A stretch of 64,000 bases of DNA from Emergencia timonensis (GCF_900086585.1 NZ_FLKM01000009.1:1054001-1118000), one strand, 5' to 3'. Numbered from the stretch's first letter, positions 1 to 8,743 are shown. Notes: a model not told the origin generated them from the sequence alone. Program-made: numbers and translations.

Positions 1-573
1 GCCGCCGAAATTGGCGTTTTTTATCATGCCCGCGAGAATGCGGCAGGTGGTTTCAAGATCCTTCCCCGCCTGGGAACATCCGAATTCTTGGGTCAGAGGA
101 AATATTCCGTCAAAGCTTTCATTGACCGGATATTTTTGATCCGCCATCTTGGCCAATTTCTGCAAGGGGCCGTTGGCGCAGAAGACGGTAGAAATCAAAG
201 CCATATAGTTCCTAATGCCGGCAGAACCGTCGGCCCTGTCATAACCCATAAAGGTGTGATCACTTTTCCCAGGAAAAATTGCTTCGTCATGAAAGTGGTA
301 GGTGTAGTTCTTAGATTTGCCCAGGCCTGTTCTTTCGTTGTGAGAGTGAATCCATTCCCCTTTTTTAATAGGCTTTGATGCATAACCGATGGTGTTGTCG
401 TATTTTTTAATTGGCTCGCCCGAATCAAAGTCTTTCAAAGCGATTTTGTGGGCGCTGGGGATGTCGTCTAAGAGGGTGATTTCTTCACCATCGACGACTA
501 CCGTATCCCCCTTCTTTAAATCCTCAGTGGCTAAAGCTGCTGTATCTGCAGGGTACAATTTCATTGCTTTCAT
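1..573 (-). CDS. UxaA-family (altronate/galactarate) dehydratase, N-terminal part
   Basis: The reading frame is open from an ATG at 573 through the left edge, giving 191 residues; the rest lies outside the window. Residues 1-95 look like the small SAF domain of sugar-acid dehydratases (KKGDTVVVDGEE, GEWIHSHN at 72-79). From about residue 109 the main dehydratase domain starts with GYDRADGSAGIRNY, a family hallmark. The family dehydrates altronate, galactarate or related hydroxy acids using a metal. AAGGAG sits 6 nt before the ATG. A sigma-54 promoter (620-635) precedes it, back to back with one for the next gene. The exact substrate cannot be told from this part. Confidence 0.85.
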   Translation of the reverse strand, partial: MKAMKLYPADTAALATEDLKKGDTVVVDGEEITLLDDIPSAHKIALKDFDSGEPIKKYDNTIGYASKPIKKGEWIHSHNERTGLGKSKNYTYHFHDEAIFPGKSDHTFMGYDRADGSAGIRNYMALISTVFCANGPLQKLAKMADQKYPVNESFDGIFPLTQEFGCSQAGKDLETTCRILAGMIKNANFGG

Positions 574-619
574 AATGCGCTCCTTTTCTTTTCGTTCATG
601 AGTTTTCGTGATATAAAAT

Positions 620-635
620 GCAAGAAATATGCCAC
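620..635 (-). promoter_or_regulatory. sigma-54 promoter for the UxaA-family gene
   Basis: On the minus strand the sequence reads GTGGCATATTTCTTGC, with GG and GC separated by exactly 10 nt as in the -24/-12 consensus. The predicted start near 609 leaves a leader of about 35 nt. It is divergent from the promoter at 646-661. Confidence 0.75.
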
Positions 636-645
636 ATAAAGACAG

Positions 646-661
646 TTGGCATATGTTTTGC
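646..661 (+). promoter_or_regulatory. sigma-54 promoter for the small anchored protein
   Basis: TTGGCATATGTTTTGC matches the -24/-12 consensus with a 10-nt GG-GC gap. The predicted start near 672 makes the GTG at 677 unlikely as a translation start and favours the ATG at 707. Confidence 0.75.
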
Positions 662-706
662 GCGGTCTATCCATAAGTGAAAAATCGAGAGGAGTTATTA
701 AAAAAT

Positions 707-1087
707 ATGGAAGTAAAAAAGGAAGTTAGAAAAGTGATGAACACGAAATTTGCCATCACTGTTGTGGCCTTGGTCATCATGACAGGGTTATGTATCCTGT
801 TCTGGAATACAGACGGATCGTACCAGGTGGAGCTTTCCGCTGATAAAAACGAAGGATATCAGTGGTCTTATACCTTGAGCGATGAGAAGGTGATCAGAGA
901 ACGGCAGAGCTACTATGCAAACGGACTCTTTGTATTTGTATTCGAAGGGTTAAAAGAGGGTATTGCAGAGGTGGATTTCGTATTGACAAAGGATGACGAC
1001 CCGTCTCAGGTTTATGAGCGGCAGACTTATAAACTGAAAGTCAATCCTGACAAAAGAATTATTTTGTCAGGAATCGTCAAATCGTAA
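707..1087 (+). CDS. membrane-anchored protein, possible chagasin-like fold
   Basis: The 126-residue product has one N-terminal membrane segment (about residues 13-35) and a small extracytoplasmic beta-rich domain. The domain shows an NEGYQW segment, then FVFEGLKEGIAEVDFVLTK and a closing YERQTYKLKV strand. This order resembles chagasin-type (I42) cysteine-protease inhibitors (NPTTGYxW, then G-rich and RPW loops), but the key loops are only weakly kept, so the fold is a guess. An in-frame GTG at 677 was rejected because it is only 5 nt from the predicted transcript start. AGGAG ends 12 nt before the ATG, which is rather far. Confidence 0.6.
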   Translation: MEVKKEVRKVMNTKFAITVVALVIMTGLCILFWNTDGSYQVELSADKNEGYQWSYTLSDEKVIRERQSYYANGLFVFVFEGLKEGIAEVDFVLTKDDDPSQVYERQTYKLKVNPDKRIILSGIVKS

Positions 1088-1096
1088 TTTATACTG

Positions 1097-1142
1097 TATG
1101 CAGTTTTATGAAACTTTGCAAATGGTGATGCAAAACTGCATA
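1097..1142. promoter_or_regulatory. inverted repeat, likely enhancer (UAS) for the sigma-54 activator
   Basis: TATGCAGTTTT (1097-1107) and AAAACTGCATA (1132-1142) are perfect 11-bp inverted copies. They lie 100-145 bp upstream of the sigma-54 promoter at 1241, a normal enhancer distance. The same half-site recurs at 2439 and 5892-5927. Confidence 0.6.
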
Positions 1143-1240
1143 GCATTTACGCCCCGGTGATGCAATGCAACAGGGGCACCTATTGAGACAAAACAATTTG
1201 ATTCCAACACTTAGTAACGGGGCAATGAAATTGGAATTCA

Positions 1241-1256
1241 TTGGCATGATAATTGC
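1241..1256 (+). promoter_or_regulatory. sigma-54 promoter for the TRAP binding protein
   Basis: TTGGCATGATAATTGC fits the -24/-12 consensus with 10 nt between GG and GC. The predicted start near 1267 gives a leader of about 55 nt to the ATG at 1323. Confidence 0.8.
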
Positions 1257-1322
1257 TTTGTACAACGACGTAAGTTATCGGTGGAATGTTATTGTAAAAT
1301 TTGAGAGAAAGGAACAAGAAAA

Positions 1323-2357
1323 ATGAAAAAAATCTTAACCGTATTACTATCTGTAGTTTTGATCGGCGCTATGCCGCTGGCCTTTACAGGATGCGGAAAA
1401 TCTACCTCCGGCGGCGGAGATGGTGAAAAGCTGGTCATTCACTTCGGATCTACACAGGGTACAACCCACGCCTGGTATAAGGCTGCGGAAAAATTTGCAA
1501 AGGCTGTAGAGGAGGAATCCAATGGAAGCATTGAAATTTCAATTGAATTTGGCGGCGTTAACGGCTCTGACAAAGATCACGCCGAAGCTGTGCAGAACGG
1601 CTCCCTGGACATGTACCTGGGCTCCACTGTGGGAGCAGACGCAGTGGTAAGCAAGATGGGGTTTGTAAACCTTCCTTACTTTATCAACAGCTATGAACAG
1701 GTTGACGACCTCATCTACGACGGATGGGTGGGAGAAACCATCAAAAAGGATATGGAAGGAGAGGGATTTAAGCTGTTGGGTCTGACAGACTGTGATTTCA
1801 GATGGATATCAAATTCTAAACGGGAAATCAAGAGCGGAGCTGACATGAAAGGTATGAAGATCAGAACGCCAGAATCAAAGATGTTCTTGTCTTTCTTTGA
1901 AAACCTGGGCGCAACACCTACTTCCATGGCCTTTACCGAACTGCCGTCTGCTCTCCAACAGGGTACTGTAGACGGACAGGACAATGGTCCTGTACTGAGC
2001 TACACCAACGGATTACATCAGTTCAACAAGTACTGGGTAAAATCAAATCACTCCTTTGCAGCGGCAGTATTAGTGTTCAATGCTGACAAATGGGATTCTT
2101 TGACAGAGGAACAGCAGGAAATCCTGCAAAAGTGCTCGACGGATATGTGCGACAATATCATCACTCTGATCAGAAAAGATGTTGAGGATATGACCAAGAA
2201 GATGGAAAAAGAAGGCTGCGAAGTAATCGAGGTATCTGACCAATTGGACAAAGACATGAGAGATGCTGCTTATAAAGTATGGCAGGACAAAGAAATCACT
2301 GCAAACTTTGACCAGGATGCAGTGGAGAAGATTCTGAAAGACGCTGGCCTAAAATAA
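1323..2357 (+). CDS. dctP: TRAP transporter solute-binding lipoprotein (DctP family)
   Basis: This 344-residue extracytoplasmic protein captures the substrate for a TRAP importer. A lipoprotein signal (MKKILTVLLS... with lipobox FTGC at about residues 22-25) is followed by a DctP-type domain containing GMKIRTPES and TELPSALQQGTVDGQDN, the segment that holds the conserved arginine contacting a carboxylate. The permease genes follow after a terminator and a second sigma-54 promoter, so binding protein and membrane parts can be made in different amounts. The substrate is probably an organic, keto or sugar acid; which one cannot be told. Confidence 0.93.
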   Translation: MKKILTVLLSVVLIGAMPLAFTGCGKSTSGGGDGEKLVIHFGSTQGTTHAWYKAAEKFAKAVEEESNGSIEISIEFGGVNGSDKDHAEAVQNGSLDMYLGSTVGADAVVSKMGFVNLPYFINSYEQVDDLIYDGWVGETIKKDMEGEGFKLLGLTDCDFRWISNSKREIKSGADMKGMKIRTPESKMFLSFFENLGATPTSMAFTELPSALQQGTVDGQDNGPVLSYTNGLHQFNKYWVKSNHSFAAAVLVFNADKWDSLTEEQQEILQKCSTDMCDNIITLIRKDVEDMTKKMEKEGCEVIEVSDQLDKDMRDAAYKVWQDKEITANFDQDAVEKILKDAGLK

Positions 2358-2386
2358 CAGTGGATGATAAGAGAATATCACTTATG

Positions 2387-2415
2387 GGTGCAGGATAACC
2401 TGCACCTCTTTTTTT
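2387..2415 (+). terminator. intrinsic terminator after the TRAP binding protein gene
   Basis: GGTGCAGG (2387-2394) pairs perfectly with CCTGCACC (2399-2406) around an ATAA loop and is followed by TCTTTTTTT. Confidence 0.85.
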
Positions 2416-2438
2416 CAAGAGAAGGTAAGCGGCAATGC

Positions 2439-2449
2439 GAAAATGCATA
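2439..2449. promoter_or_regulatory. UAS half-site upstream of the TRAP permease promoter
   Basis: GAAAATGCATA matches the half-site seen at 1132-1142 and 5892-5902. It lies about 75 bp upstream of the -24 element at 2524. A second, weaker TGCAT follows at 2456-2460. Confidence 0.5.
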
Positions 2450-2523
2450 GCAAGCTGCATCGTCACGTGACAACGCATAGATAAAAATGTTCGATTTTGT
2501 GTATTTACAGCGTTTTCTCATAC

Positions 2524-2539
2524 CTGGCACAGAAATTGC
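2524..2539 (+). promoter_or_regulatory. sigma-54 promoter for the TRAP permease genes
   Basis: CTGGCACAGAAATTGC is close to the full consensus, with a 10-nt GG-GC gap. The predicted start near 2550 is 30 nt before the ATG at 2580. Confidence 0.85.
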
Positions 2540-2579
2540 TTTTCACTGTAACAAAAGCGCATAGAAAGGAATTATTAAC

Positions 2580-3125
2580 ATGGAAAATAAAAGTATTGTT
2601 ACAAAGGTCAATGACAGAATCTGCGCTGTCGAAAAAACTCTGACATGGATTGTTTTTTCAATCATGTTGGCGCTGCTTGTCATACAGGTAATTTGCAGAT
2701 ATTGTTTTGACTGGCCCTTAGCGTGGGCCGAAGAATTGGTAAGATATACGTATATCGGCGTCAGTTTTCTGGGAGCAGCCGTTGCTGTGCGAGAAAATTC
2801 CCATATCTGTATCGACATCTTGCCAAATGTCATCAGAGCGGCGATTAAAAATGAAATCACTGCGGCCAAGGTCCAAGACGTCATAGACATCTTCGCCTGC
2901 ATTGTCGGACTTGTCTTTTGGACAATCCTCACGGTGTGGATGGTCACTTACAATATTGACATTGAAGTGAAGAAACAGATCACCACATCCAACGAATGGC
3001 CCATGTGGGTCATGTGCCTTCCTGTGTCGATCTCCTGTATCATGATGGGTATTCACAGTTTTTTGAACGGCATTGAAAAAGTTATCGAAATCAAAAGACT
3101 TGGAAAGGAAGGTGCAGGACTATGA
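2580..3125 (+). CDS. dctQ: TRAP transporter small permease (DctQ family)
   Basis: The 181-residue product has four hydrophobic segments (roughly residues 20-42, 55-75, 98-125 and 140-162) and the small-permease signature WAEELVRYTYIGVSFLGAA. DctQ pairs with DctM and forms part of the docking surface for the binding protein. Its stop overlaps the next start, so the two permease genes are translationally coupled. It has its own sigma-54 promoter and is separated by a terminator from the binding-protein gene. Confidence 0.9.
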   Translation: MENKSIVTKVNDRICAVEKTLTWIVFSIMLALLVIQVICRYCFDWPLAWAEELVRYTYIGVSFLGAAVAVRENSHICIDILPNVIRAAIKNEITAAKVQDVIDIFACIVGLVFWTILTVWMVTYNIDIEVKKQITTSNEWPMWVMCLPVSISCIMMGIHSFLNGIEKVIEIKRLGKEGAGL

Positions 3126-4441
3126 TGTATTTGGGTATTTTCTTATTGATTTTCTTGTTGTTGGCCTTAATCAGGGTGCCGATCCCCTTTGCGATGGGAA
3201 TCGGAGCTATTTTGACGTTGATATTAGCCGGCGGCTCGACGGTGGCCATTGCACAGTCCATGTTCCGGTCCATCAACATTTTTACCTTTCTGGCAATTCC
3301 AGCATTTATCTTTGCTGGAGATCTGATGTCTGCCTCGGGTATATCCTCTGCCATCATGCGGTTTGCCAACGCCATCTTCGGCAGAATCAGAGGGGCCGCC
3401 GGCGCGGTCACCATCGTAACCTGTATGCTCTTCGGAGCTATTACGGGATCATCGCTTGCTACCATTACCGGCATCGGAGGCATGATGCTGCCTGAACTGG
3501 AAAAAGCGGGATATGCGAAAAAATATGCGACGGCGCTGATCAGCGCCTGCGGCTTTTTAGGCATCCTGATTCCGCCAAGCATTCCGGGAATCCTCTATTC
3601 CATGATGGCTGGTGAAAACCTGATGAAGGTTTGGCTCTGCACCGTTACGCCAGGTATCGCCATCGGCGCCTGCTATATTTTCATCAACTATATGAAATAC
3701 GGCAGAACCACTGCCAAGATCCAGGAACCGTTTCAATTCAATCAGTACATCTTCAATATTGGAAGAGAAACTATGAATTCGTTATCAGCGCTGCTGATGC
3801 CGGTCATCATCTTCTATGGAATTTATGGCGGTATCTTTACGCCGACAGAAGCCGGGGCTGTAGCAGTAGCTTATGGTCTCATCGTGGGTTGGGTGATAAA
3901 ACCCCTCGTCACGAAAGTGAGGAAAAAAGAAGTTTACAGACCGGAAAAGAAGCTGATTCCTCTGCTCAGCGATGGCGCAGTCAGCTCGTCGACTATTGCT
4001 ATGCTCAACGTGTTTGCCACTGTCGCAGGAACGATGATTACCTATACGAGAATTCCGGCTATGCTGACACAGGCCATGCTTTCGATTACAGACAGCAAAA
4101 TCATCTTCCTGTTGATTCTCAATGTTTTACTGATTATCGTCGGCATGTTTATGGAGACCAACAGCAGCATTCTGCTTCTCGGTCCGATTCTGATTCCGGT
4201 GGCTACCTCCTTTGGGGTTGACCCGATTCACTTTGCAGGCATCATGCTCTTGAATCTGGAAATCGGCATGATTACGCCGCCATTTGCCGCAAACTTGTTT
4301 GTAGGCTGCCGCGTTGGAAAGATGAACATGAATGAGGTACTGCCCAGCATGATACCGTTTTATATCGCCTCCTTCGGCGTTCTGATGGTTACCACCTATT
4401 GTCCTGCTATTGCAACGTGGCTGCCGAACTTGATAGGATAG
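3122..4441 (+). CDS. dctM: TRAP transporter large permease (DctM family)
   Basis: This 439-residue polytopic membrane protein is the ion-coupled transport subunit. It shows about 12 hydrophobic segments and the glycine-rich family motifs FGAITGSSLATITGIGGM and ACGFLGILIPPSIPGILY. Length is normal for the family. ATG at 3122 overlaps the dctQ stop; an ATG three bases later is equally possible. It imports the ligand of the upstream lipoprotein using an ion gradient. Confidence 0.93.
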   Translation: MMYLGIFLLIFLLLALIRVPIPFAMGIGAILTLILAGGSTVAIAQSMFRSINIFTFLAIPAFIFAGDLMSASGISSAIMRFANAIFGRIRGAAGAVTIVTCMLFGAITGSSLATITGIGGMMLPELEKAGYAKKYATALISACGFLGILIPPSIPGILYSMMAGENLMKVWLCTVTPGIAIGACYIFINYMKYGRTTAKIQEPFQFNQYIFNIGRETMNSLSALLMPVIIFYGIYGGIFTPTEAGAVAVAYGLIVGWVIKPLVTKVRKKEVYRPEKKLIPLLSDGAVSSSTIAMLNVFATVAGTMITYTRIPAMLTQAMLSITDSKIIFLLILNVLLIIVGMFMETNSSILLLGPILIPVATSFGVDPIHFAGIMLLNLEIGMITPPFAANLFVGCRVGKMNMNEVLPSMIPFYIASFGVLMVTTYCPAIATWLPNLIG

Positions 4442-4479
4442 TCATTTCACTGTGTGATTACGGGAAGGGGAGAATGGAA

Positions 4480-5853
4480 ATGGGGAGAACCAAAGACACT
4501 GCATGTTTGTTAGGTGAACTGGAGGAGATACTAGAAGCGTCCTTCGATGGAATCATGGTCACTGACGGCAATGGCAACTGCCTGATGGCGAATTCATCCT
4601 ATACGCGCAATACCGGAATCAGACGTGATGAAATCGTAGGACACAATATGAGAGAACTGATCAATCCGGTTTGGATGAAGCGTTCAATTGCCTTAGACGT
4701 CATAGAAAACGGCTGCGCCATGTCTATGGAGCACGATACCCAGAACGGCAATCACATCAGCGTCACAGGAACGCCGATTTTCGATGAGAAGAACGAAGTG
4801 AAAAGAGTGGTTGTGAACACGCGGGATATCTCGGAAATCAATCATCTCAAGCTGAAGCTTGGCGAAGCCCAGGCCATGGAAAAACTCTATCTCAAGAGCA
4901 TGGGCATTCATAGAGAACTGATCGATATCGACAATGATACCGTAGTGATCAACAATCGCATGCGGGATATCTATGAAGTAGCAAAGCGAGTCAGTACCTA
5001 TAACACCACGGTTCTGATCACGGGAGAGTCCGGTACCGGTAAAGAACTGGTCGCCAGGTACATACACAAAGAAGACAAGAGCCGCTGTGATAAACCGATG
5101 GTAGTCATAAACTGCGGTGCGATTCCAGCCAATCTGCTGGAATCCGAGCTCTTCGGCTATGTAGAGGGTGCCTTTACCGGCGCCATCAGAGGGGGAAAGA
5201 AAGGCCTCTTTGAAGAGGCAGACCGCGGCGTCATTTTTCTAGATGAAATCGGAGAGATGGAACTTTCTCTGCAAGTAAAGCTTTTGCGCGTATTAGAATC
5301 GAGAAAAATCATGAGAATCGGTCAGCGGGAAGAAATTCCCATCGACGTGAGGATTATAGCGGCTACCAATCGGGATCTGGAAAGGGAAGTCCGCGAAGGC
5401 CGTTTCCGTGACGACCTCTATTACAGACTCAATGTCGTTTCTCTGAAGGTGCCTCCTCTCAGAGAACGAATTGACGAAGTCGTCCCGCTGGCAACGAAAT
5501 TCGTAAACCAGTTCAACACCCTTTACGGTCAGAAGAAAAAGCTGACCTACAGCCTGATTAAAGAACTGGAACGTTATGAATGGCCGGGAAATATACGTGA
5601 GCTGAAAAATGTAATTGAAAACCTGGTCGTTGTCAGCGACGACGATTACTTATATGGGGATACTCTGCCGTGGCGGAAAAAGCAAAAAGCAGTCTGGTAT
5701 GGAGAACAGACTTTGAAAGAAGCAGTGGAAACTTTCGAAAAAGACTTTCTGATCAAAGCCAGAGAAAAATGGAAAACCACAGAGAGGATGGCAGAAGCCC
5801 TGGAGGTGAATCAATCGACAATATCGAGAAAGCTGAATAAGTACGGCATATGA
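4480..5853 (+). CDS. sigma-54-dependent activator, PAS-AAA+-HTH
   Basis: This 457-residue enhancer-binding protein has an N-terminal PAS sensor (about 10-120), an AAA+ domain with Walker A GESGTGKE (182-189), the sigma-54-contacting loop GAFTGA (230-235) and Walker B VIFLDEIGEM, and a C-terminal helix-turn-helix ending NQSTISRKLNKYGI. The PAS domain suggests a small-molecule signal and no receiver domain is present. The frame is open back to 4399, inside dctM, but a GGGGAG site 7 nt before the ATG at 4480 makes that start better; 4474 is also possible. Its position among at least five sigma-54 promoters suggests it controls them. Confidence 0.93.
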   Translation: MGRTKDTACLLGELEEILEASFDGIMVTDGNGNCLMANSSYTRNTGIRRDEIVGHNMRELINPVWMKRSIALDVIENGCAMSMEHDTQNGNHISVTGTPIFDEKNEVKRVVVNTRDISEINHLKLKLGEAQAMEKLYLKSMGIHRELIDIDNDTVVINNRMRDIYEVAKRVSTYNTTVLITGESGTGKELVARYIHKEDKSRCDKPMVVINCGAIPANLLESELFGYVEGAFTGAIRGGKKGLFEEADRGVIFLDEIGEMELSLQVKLLRVLESRKIMRIGQREEIPIDVRIIAATNRDLEREVREGRFRDDLYYRLNVVSLKVPPLRERIDEVVPLATKFVNQFNTLYGQKKKLTYSLIKELERYEWPGNIRELKNVIENLVVVSDDDYLYGDTLPWRKKQKAVWYGEQTLKEAVETFEKDFLIKAREKWKTTERMAEALEVNQSTISRKLNKYGI

Positions 5854-5888
5854 CAGATACAGAAGAATTTGTGCCGCTGAAGCATGCC

Positions 5889-5930
5889 TGCAAGAATGCA
5901 TAATTTCCCCTGAAAGTATGCATTCTTGCA
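5889..5930. promoter_or_regulatory. 14-bp inverted repeat, likely UAS for the thiolase promoter
   Basis: TGCAAGAATGCATA (5889-5902) and TATGCATTCTTGCA (5917-5930) are perfect inverted copies 14 nt apart, ending about 95 bp upstream of the sigma-54 promoter at 6025. No T-run follows, so this is not a terminator. The core matches the elements at 1097-1142 and 2439. Confidence 0.65.
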
Positions 5931-5963
5931 TAAAATCTGTGGTTCTGTCCAGGCAGCTTATCC

Positions 5964-6016
5964 AAAAGACGGAAGGAAAACGTTGTTTTTCAACGATTTC
6001 CTTCCGTCTTTTCTTT
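5964..6016 (+). terminator. terminator after the sigma-54 activator gene
   Basis: A long stem pairs AAAAGACGGAAGGAAA plus CGTTG with CAACG plus TTTCCTTCCGTCTTTT around a T-rich loop, and TCTTT follows. It ends only a few bases before the next sigma-54 promoter. Confidence 0.85.
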
Positions 6017-6024
6017 GCAGGAGT

Positions 6025-6040
6025 TTGGCATGCTTGTTGC
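6025..6040 (+). promoter_or_regulatory. sigma-54 promoter for the thiolase operon
   Basis: TTGGCATGCTTGTTGC has the GG-N10-GC spacing. The predicted start near 6051 gives a leader of about 33 nt to the thiolase ATG. Confidence 0.85.
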
Positions 6041-6083
6041 TTAAGACATATGTTACAACAAATGAAATAAGGAGATTACCATC

Positions 6084-7262
6084 ATGAGAAATGTAGTCAT
6101 TACAGCAGGGTGCCGGACGCCAATCGGCACCATGGGAGGACAGTTTAAAGACATTACCTCCCTGGATTTATCGATTCCGGTTATGCAGCAGCTAATCAAA
6201 AGAGCCGGGATTCATCCTGAGACCATAGACGATGTCATATGGGGATGTAATTATCAGCGAACCTACAAAGAAAATAATCTGGCCAGAGTTGCCGCTTTAA
6301 AAGCGGGGCTTCCCAGCAGCGTGCCGGGAATCACCATACATAGGAACTGCACTTCTTCTATGTCCGCTGTTCAGCTGGGCTTTTACCAGATTAAAGCTGG
6401 CGAGGCAGACTGCATCATGGCTGGAGGCGCTGACAGTATGAGCACAGCTCCCCATATGGTTTTCAATGCCAGATATGGGCAAAAGTATGGACATATGGAG
6501 CTGAGAGATTCTATGTGGGACTCTTTGACAAATTTAGGCGCAGGCCCTGCCATGGGAATGACGGCGGAGAACGTGGCCGACGAATATCATGTAACGAGAG
6601 AAGAGATGGACGCTTTTGCTTTCCAGTCGCAGCAGAAGGCTGTGCGTGCCGTTGACGGCGGCAGATTTCAAGAGGAGATTGTGCCCATAACCGTAAAGGG
6701 AAGGAAAGGGGATCAAGTGTATGATACAGATGAATATCCTCGCAGAGATGTCACTTTGGAGTCGCTGTCCCATTTGAAAGCAGCCTTTAAAGAGGGCGGC
6801 AGGGTGACTGCCGGTAACGCCTCGGGAATGAATGATGCAGCGGCAGGTATCCTTTTGATGGAAGAAGAAAAGGCAAAGGAAGCAGGTGCGCCGATTATGG
6901 CGAGAATTCAGTCTGTTGCGACTACAGGGGTAGAACCGGAGCTGATGGGCATCGGGCCGATCAGCGCATCGCAGAAGGCCCTTGCAAAAGCGGGGCTTAC
7001 CATTGATGACATCGACCTCTTTGAGATAAACGAAGCTTTTGCTGCACAGTGCATCGCCTGTCAGAAAACCCTGGGGATTCCAGAAGAGAAGCTCAACGTC
7101 AACGGCAGCGGTATTTCTTTGGGACATCCAGTTGGAGCTACGGGCGCGCGGCTGGTGGTAACGCTGATTCATGAACTGGCGAAGAGAAAGCAAAGATATG
7201 GACTGGCCACCCTCTGCGCAGGCGGCGGAATGGGAACTGCCATCATCGTGGAGATGGTCTGA
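6084..7262 (+). CDS. thiolase (acyl-CoA acetyltransferase family)
   Basis: The 392-residue enzyme has the three thiolase catalytic regions: nucleophilic cysteine in [11 protein letters not shown] (about Cys91), NEAFAAQ with the catalytic Asn, [11 protein letters not shown] with His, and CAGGGMGTA with the second cysteine near the C terminus. Such enzymes cleave 3-oxoacyl-CoA with CoA or run in the condensing direction. The cysteine context differs from the usual NxVCGSG of biosynthetic acetoacetyl-CoA thiolases, so an unusual acyl substrate is possible. It shares a transcript with the CoA-transferase that follows 30 nt later and has a dedicated sigma-54 promoter, pointing to catabolic induction. 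Confidence 0.93.
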   Translation: MRNVVITAGCRTPIGTMGGQFKDITSLDLSIPVMQQLIKRAGIHPETIDDVIWGCNYQRTYKENNLARVAALKAGLPSSVPGITIHRNCTSSMSAVQLGFYQIKAGEADCIMAGGADSMSTAPHMVFNARYGQKYGHMELRDSMWDSLTNLGAGPAMGMTAENVADEYHVTREEMDAFAFQSQQKAVRAVDGGRFQEEIVPITVKGRKGDQVYDTDEYPRRDVTLESLSHLKAAFKEGGRVTAGNASGMNDAAAGILLMEEEKAKEAGAPIMARIQSVATTGVEPELMGIGPISASQKALAKAGLTIDDIDLFEINEAFAAQCIACQKTLGIPEEKLNVNGSGISLGHPVGATGARLVVTLIHELAKRKQRYGLATLCAGGGMGTAIIVEMV

Positions 7263-7292
7263 TCGCGAAGATAAATGGAAAGGAAAAGAAAA

Positions 7293-8675
7293 ATGAGTGC
7301 AATTATGAAGAGACTGACTCCTGCAGAGAAGATACAGGACGACTACGAAGCAAAACTGGTGTCGGCAGATGAAGCGGTAAAAGTGGTAAAATCGGGTGAT
7401 CAAATTCACCTGGGCCTTTTCTGCGGAGTGGTAGTTGATTTAGAAAGAGCCTTAGCGAAGAGAGCAGAAGAATTGACCAGTGTTACGGTCTGCACCACGA
7501 TGTGGAGCTACAAAGAGCCGCCGGAAATTCTGAAAGCGGACCCGGGAGCGAAACACTTTCACTATTGCAGCACCCATTTAACGGGTACAGAGAGGAAGCA
7601 GAACAAGGCGGGAAACTGCTGGTTCCTGCCGGTACAATTCAGAGAAAATCCTAAATTCTATGAGGAATGCAGGGAAACCTTTGACGTAGCCATGCTGCAG
7701 GTCGCGCCAATGGATGCGTCGGGAAATTTTAACCTGGGACCCCAGGTGGCGGAGTATTGGGGCGTTCTTCGCAACTGCAGAAAAATCATCGTGGAGGTCA
7801 ACCAAAACATGCCGATGAATCACGGCCGGGAAAATTATTTGAACATCAACCAGGTTGACTATATTGTTGAAGGCAGTAACAGCCCCCTTCCTACGATCAG
7901 CGCGAAAGAAGCCAGCGATGCGGAAAAAAAGATGGCGGAGCACATCGTAACGCGCATCGAAAGCGGCAGCACACTGCAGCTGGGAACTGGCGGCTTCCCA
8001 AACTATGTGGGAAAGCTCATCGCAGAATCCGATATCGACGACCTGAGCTGCCATACAGAGATGTTTGTGGATGCGTACCTACATCTGTTTGAGGCAGGTA
8101 AGCTGACCAACAACAAGTGTATTAATCAGGGCAAAATGACTTATACCTTCGCCATGGGATCAAAGGAACTTTACGACTGGATCGACGACAATCAGATGAT
8201 GCAGGTTGCGCCGGTTGATTACGTCAACGATGTGGATGTGATCAGCCAGAATGAGAAGATGATCTCTGTCAACAGTTGTCTGCAGGTGGATCTCTTTGGG
8301 CAGGTTAATTCCGAATCATCGGGGCTGCAGCATATCGGCGGCACCGGCGGCCAGCTGGACTTTGTCATGGGAGCCTTTAAATCCAAGGGTGGAAAGAGCT
8401 TTCTCTGCACGCCGTCGACTAGAACTCTGAAAGACGGCAGAAAAGAGTCTCTGATTTTGCCGGTTCTGCCTAAGGGAAGCATCGTATCTACGCCCCGCAG
8501 TGCAGTCCATTACATCGTGACGGAATACGGAGCAGTCAATCTGAAGGGCAGAAACACTTACGAAAGAGCGGAGCTGTTAGTATCCATTGCCCACCCTGAC
8601 TTTAGAGAAGAACTCATAGAAGAGGCCAAGAAAATGGGGATTTGGAAGATTTCCAGCAAAGTGGTAAACGCATGA
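7293..8675 (+). CDS. acetyl-CoA hydrolase/transferase-family CoA-transferase
   Basis: The 460-residue product belongs to the family with 4-hydroxybutyrate and butyryl-CoA:acetate CoA-transferases, which move CoA between acyl-CoA and a free acid. Visible markers are GTGGFPNYVG, SCHTEMFVDAYL (region of the catalytic Glu) and GGTGGQLDFVMGA in the C-terminal half. The ATG at 7293 follows AGGAAAAG; an in-frame ATG at 7275 has no ribosome binding site. With the thiolase it could activate an imported acid by CoA transfer and then cleave it thiolytically; this pathway is inferred. Confidence 0.9.
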   Translation: MSAIMKRLTPAEKIQDDYEAKLVSADEAVKVVKSGDQIHLGLFCGVVVDLERALAKRAEELTSVTVCTTMWSYKEPPEILKADPGAKHFHYCSTHLTGTERKQNKAGNCWFLPVQFRENPKFYEECRETFDVAMLQVAPMDASGNFNLGPQVAEYWGVLRNCRKIIVEVNQNMPMNHGRENYLNINQVDYIVEGSNSPLPTISAKEASDAEKKMAEHIVTRIESGSTLQLGTGGFPNYVGKLIAESDIDDLSCHTEMFVDAYLHLFEAGKLTNNKCINQGKMTYTFAMGSKELYDWIDDNQMMQVAPVDYVNDVDVISQNEKMISVNSCLQVDLFGQVNSESSGLQHIGGTGGQLDFVMGAFKSKGGKSFLCTPSTRTLKDGRKESLILPVLPKGSIVSTPRSAVHYIVTEYGAVNLKGRNTYERAELLVSIAHPDFREELIEEAKKMGIWKISSKVVNA

Positions 8676-8692
8676 TAGAGGGCAAGAAAAAG

Positions 8693-8742
8693 AGCTGCCG
8701 CTCTAGTAGTAATATCTGCTAGAGCGGCAGCTTTGCTGTTCA
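8693..8742. terminator. bidirectional terminator between CoA-transferase and AEC carrier
   Basis: AGCTGCCGCTCTAG (8693-8706) pairs with CTAGAGCGGCAGCT (8719-8732). TTTGCTGTTC follows on the plus strand and CTTTTTCTTG on the minus strand, so it can serve both converging genes. Confidence 0.85.
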
Positions 8743-8743
8743 T

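Noticed and set aside
2458..2480. Further full enhancer site near 2460
   Set aside because: TGCAT is present but the flanking bases do not match the half-site well enough.
3073..4221. Alternative-frame proteins inside dctM
   Set aside because: No family resemblance; the dctM frame shows clear TRAP motifs across the whole span.
4399..4479. Longer start for the sigma-54 activator inside dctM
   Set aside because: No ribosome binding site; the GGGGAG before 4480 is far better.
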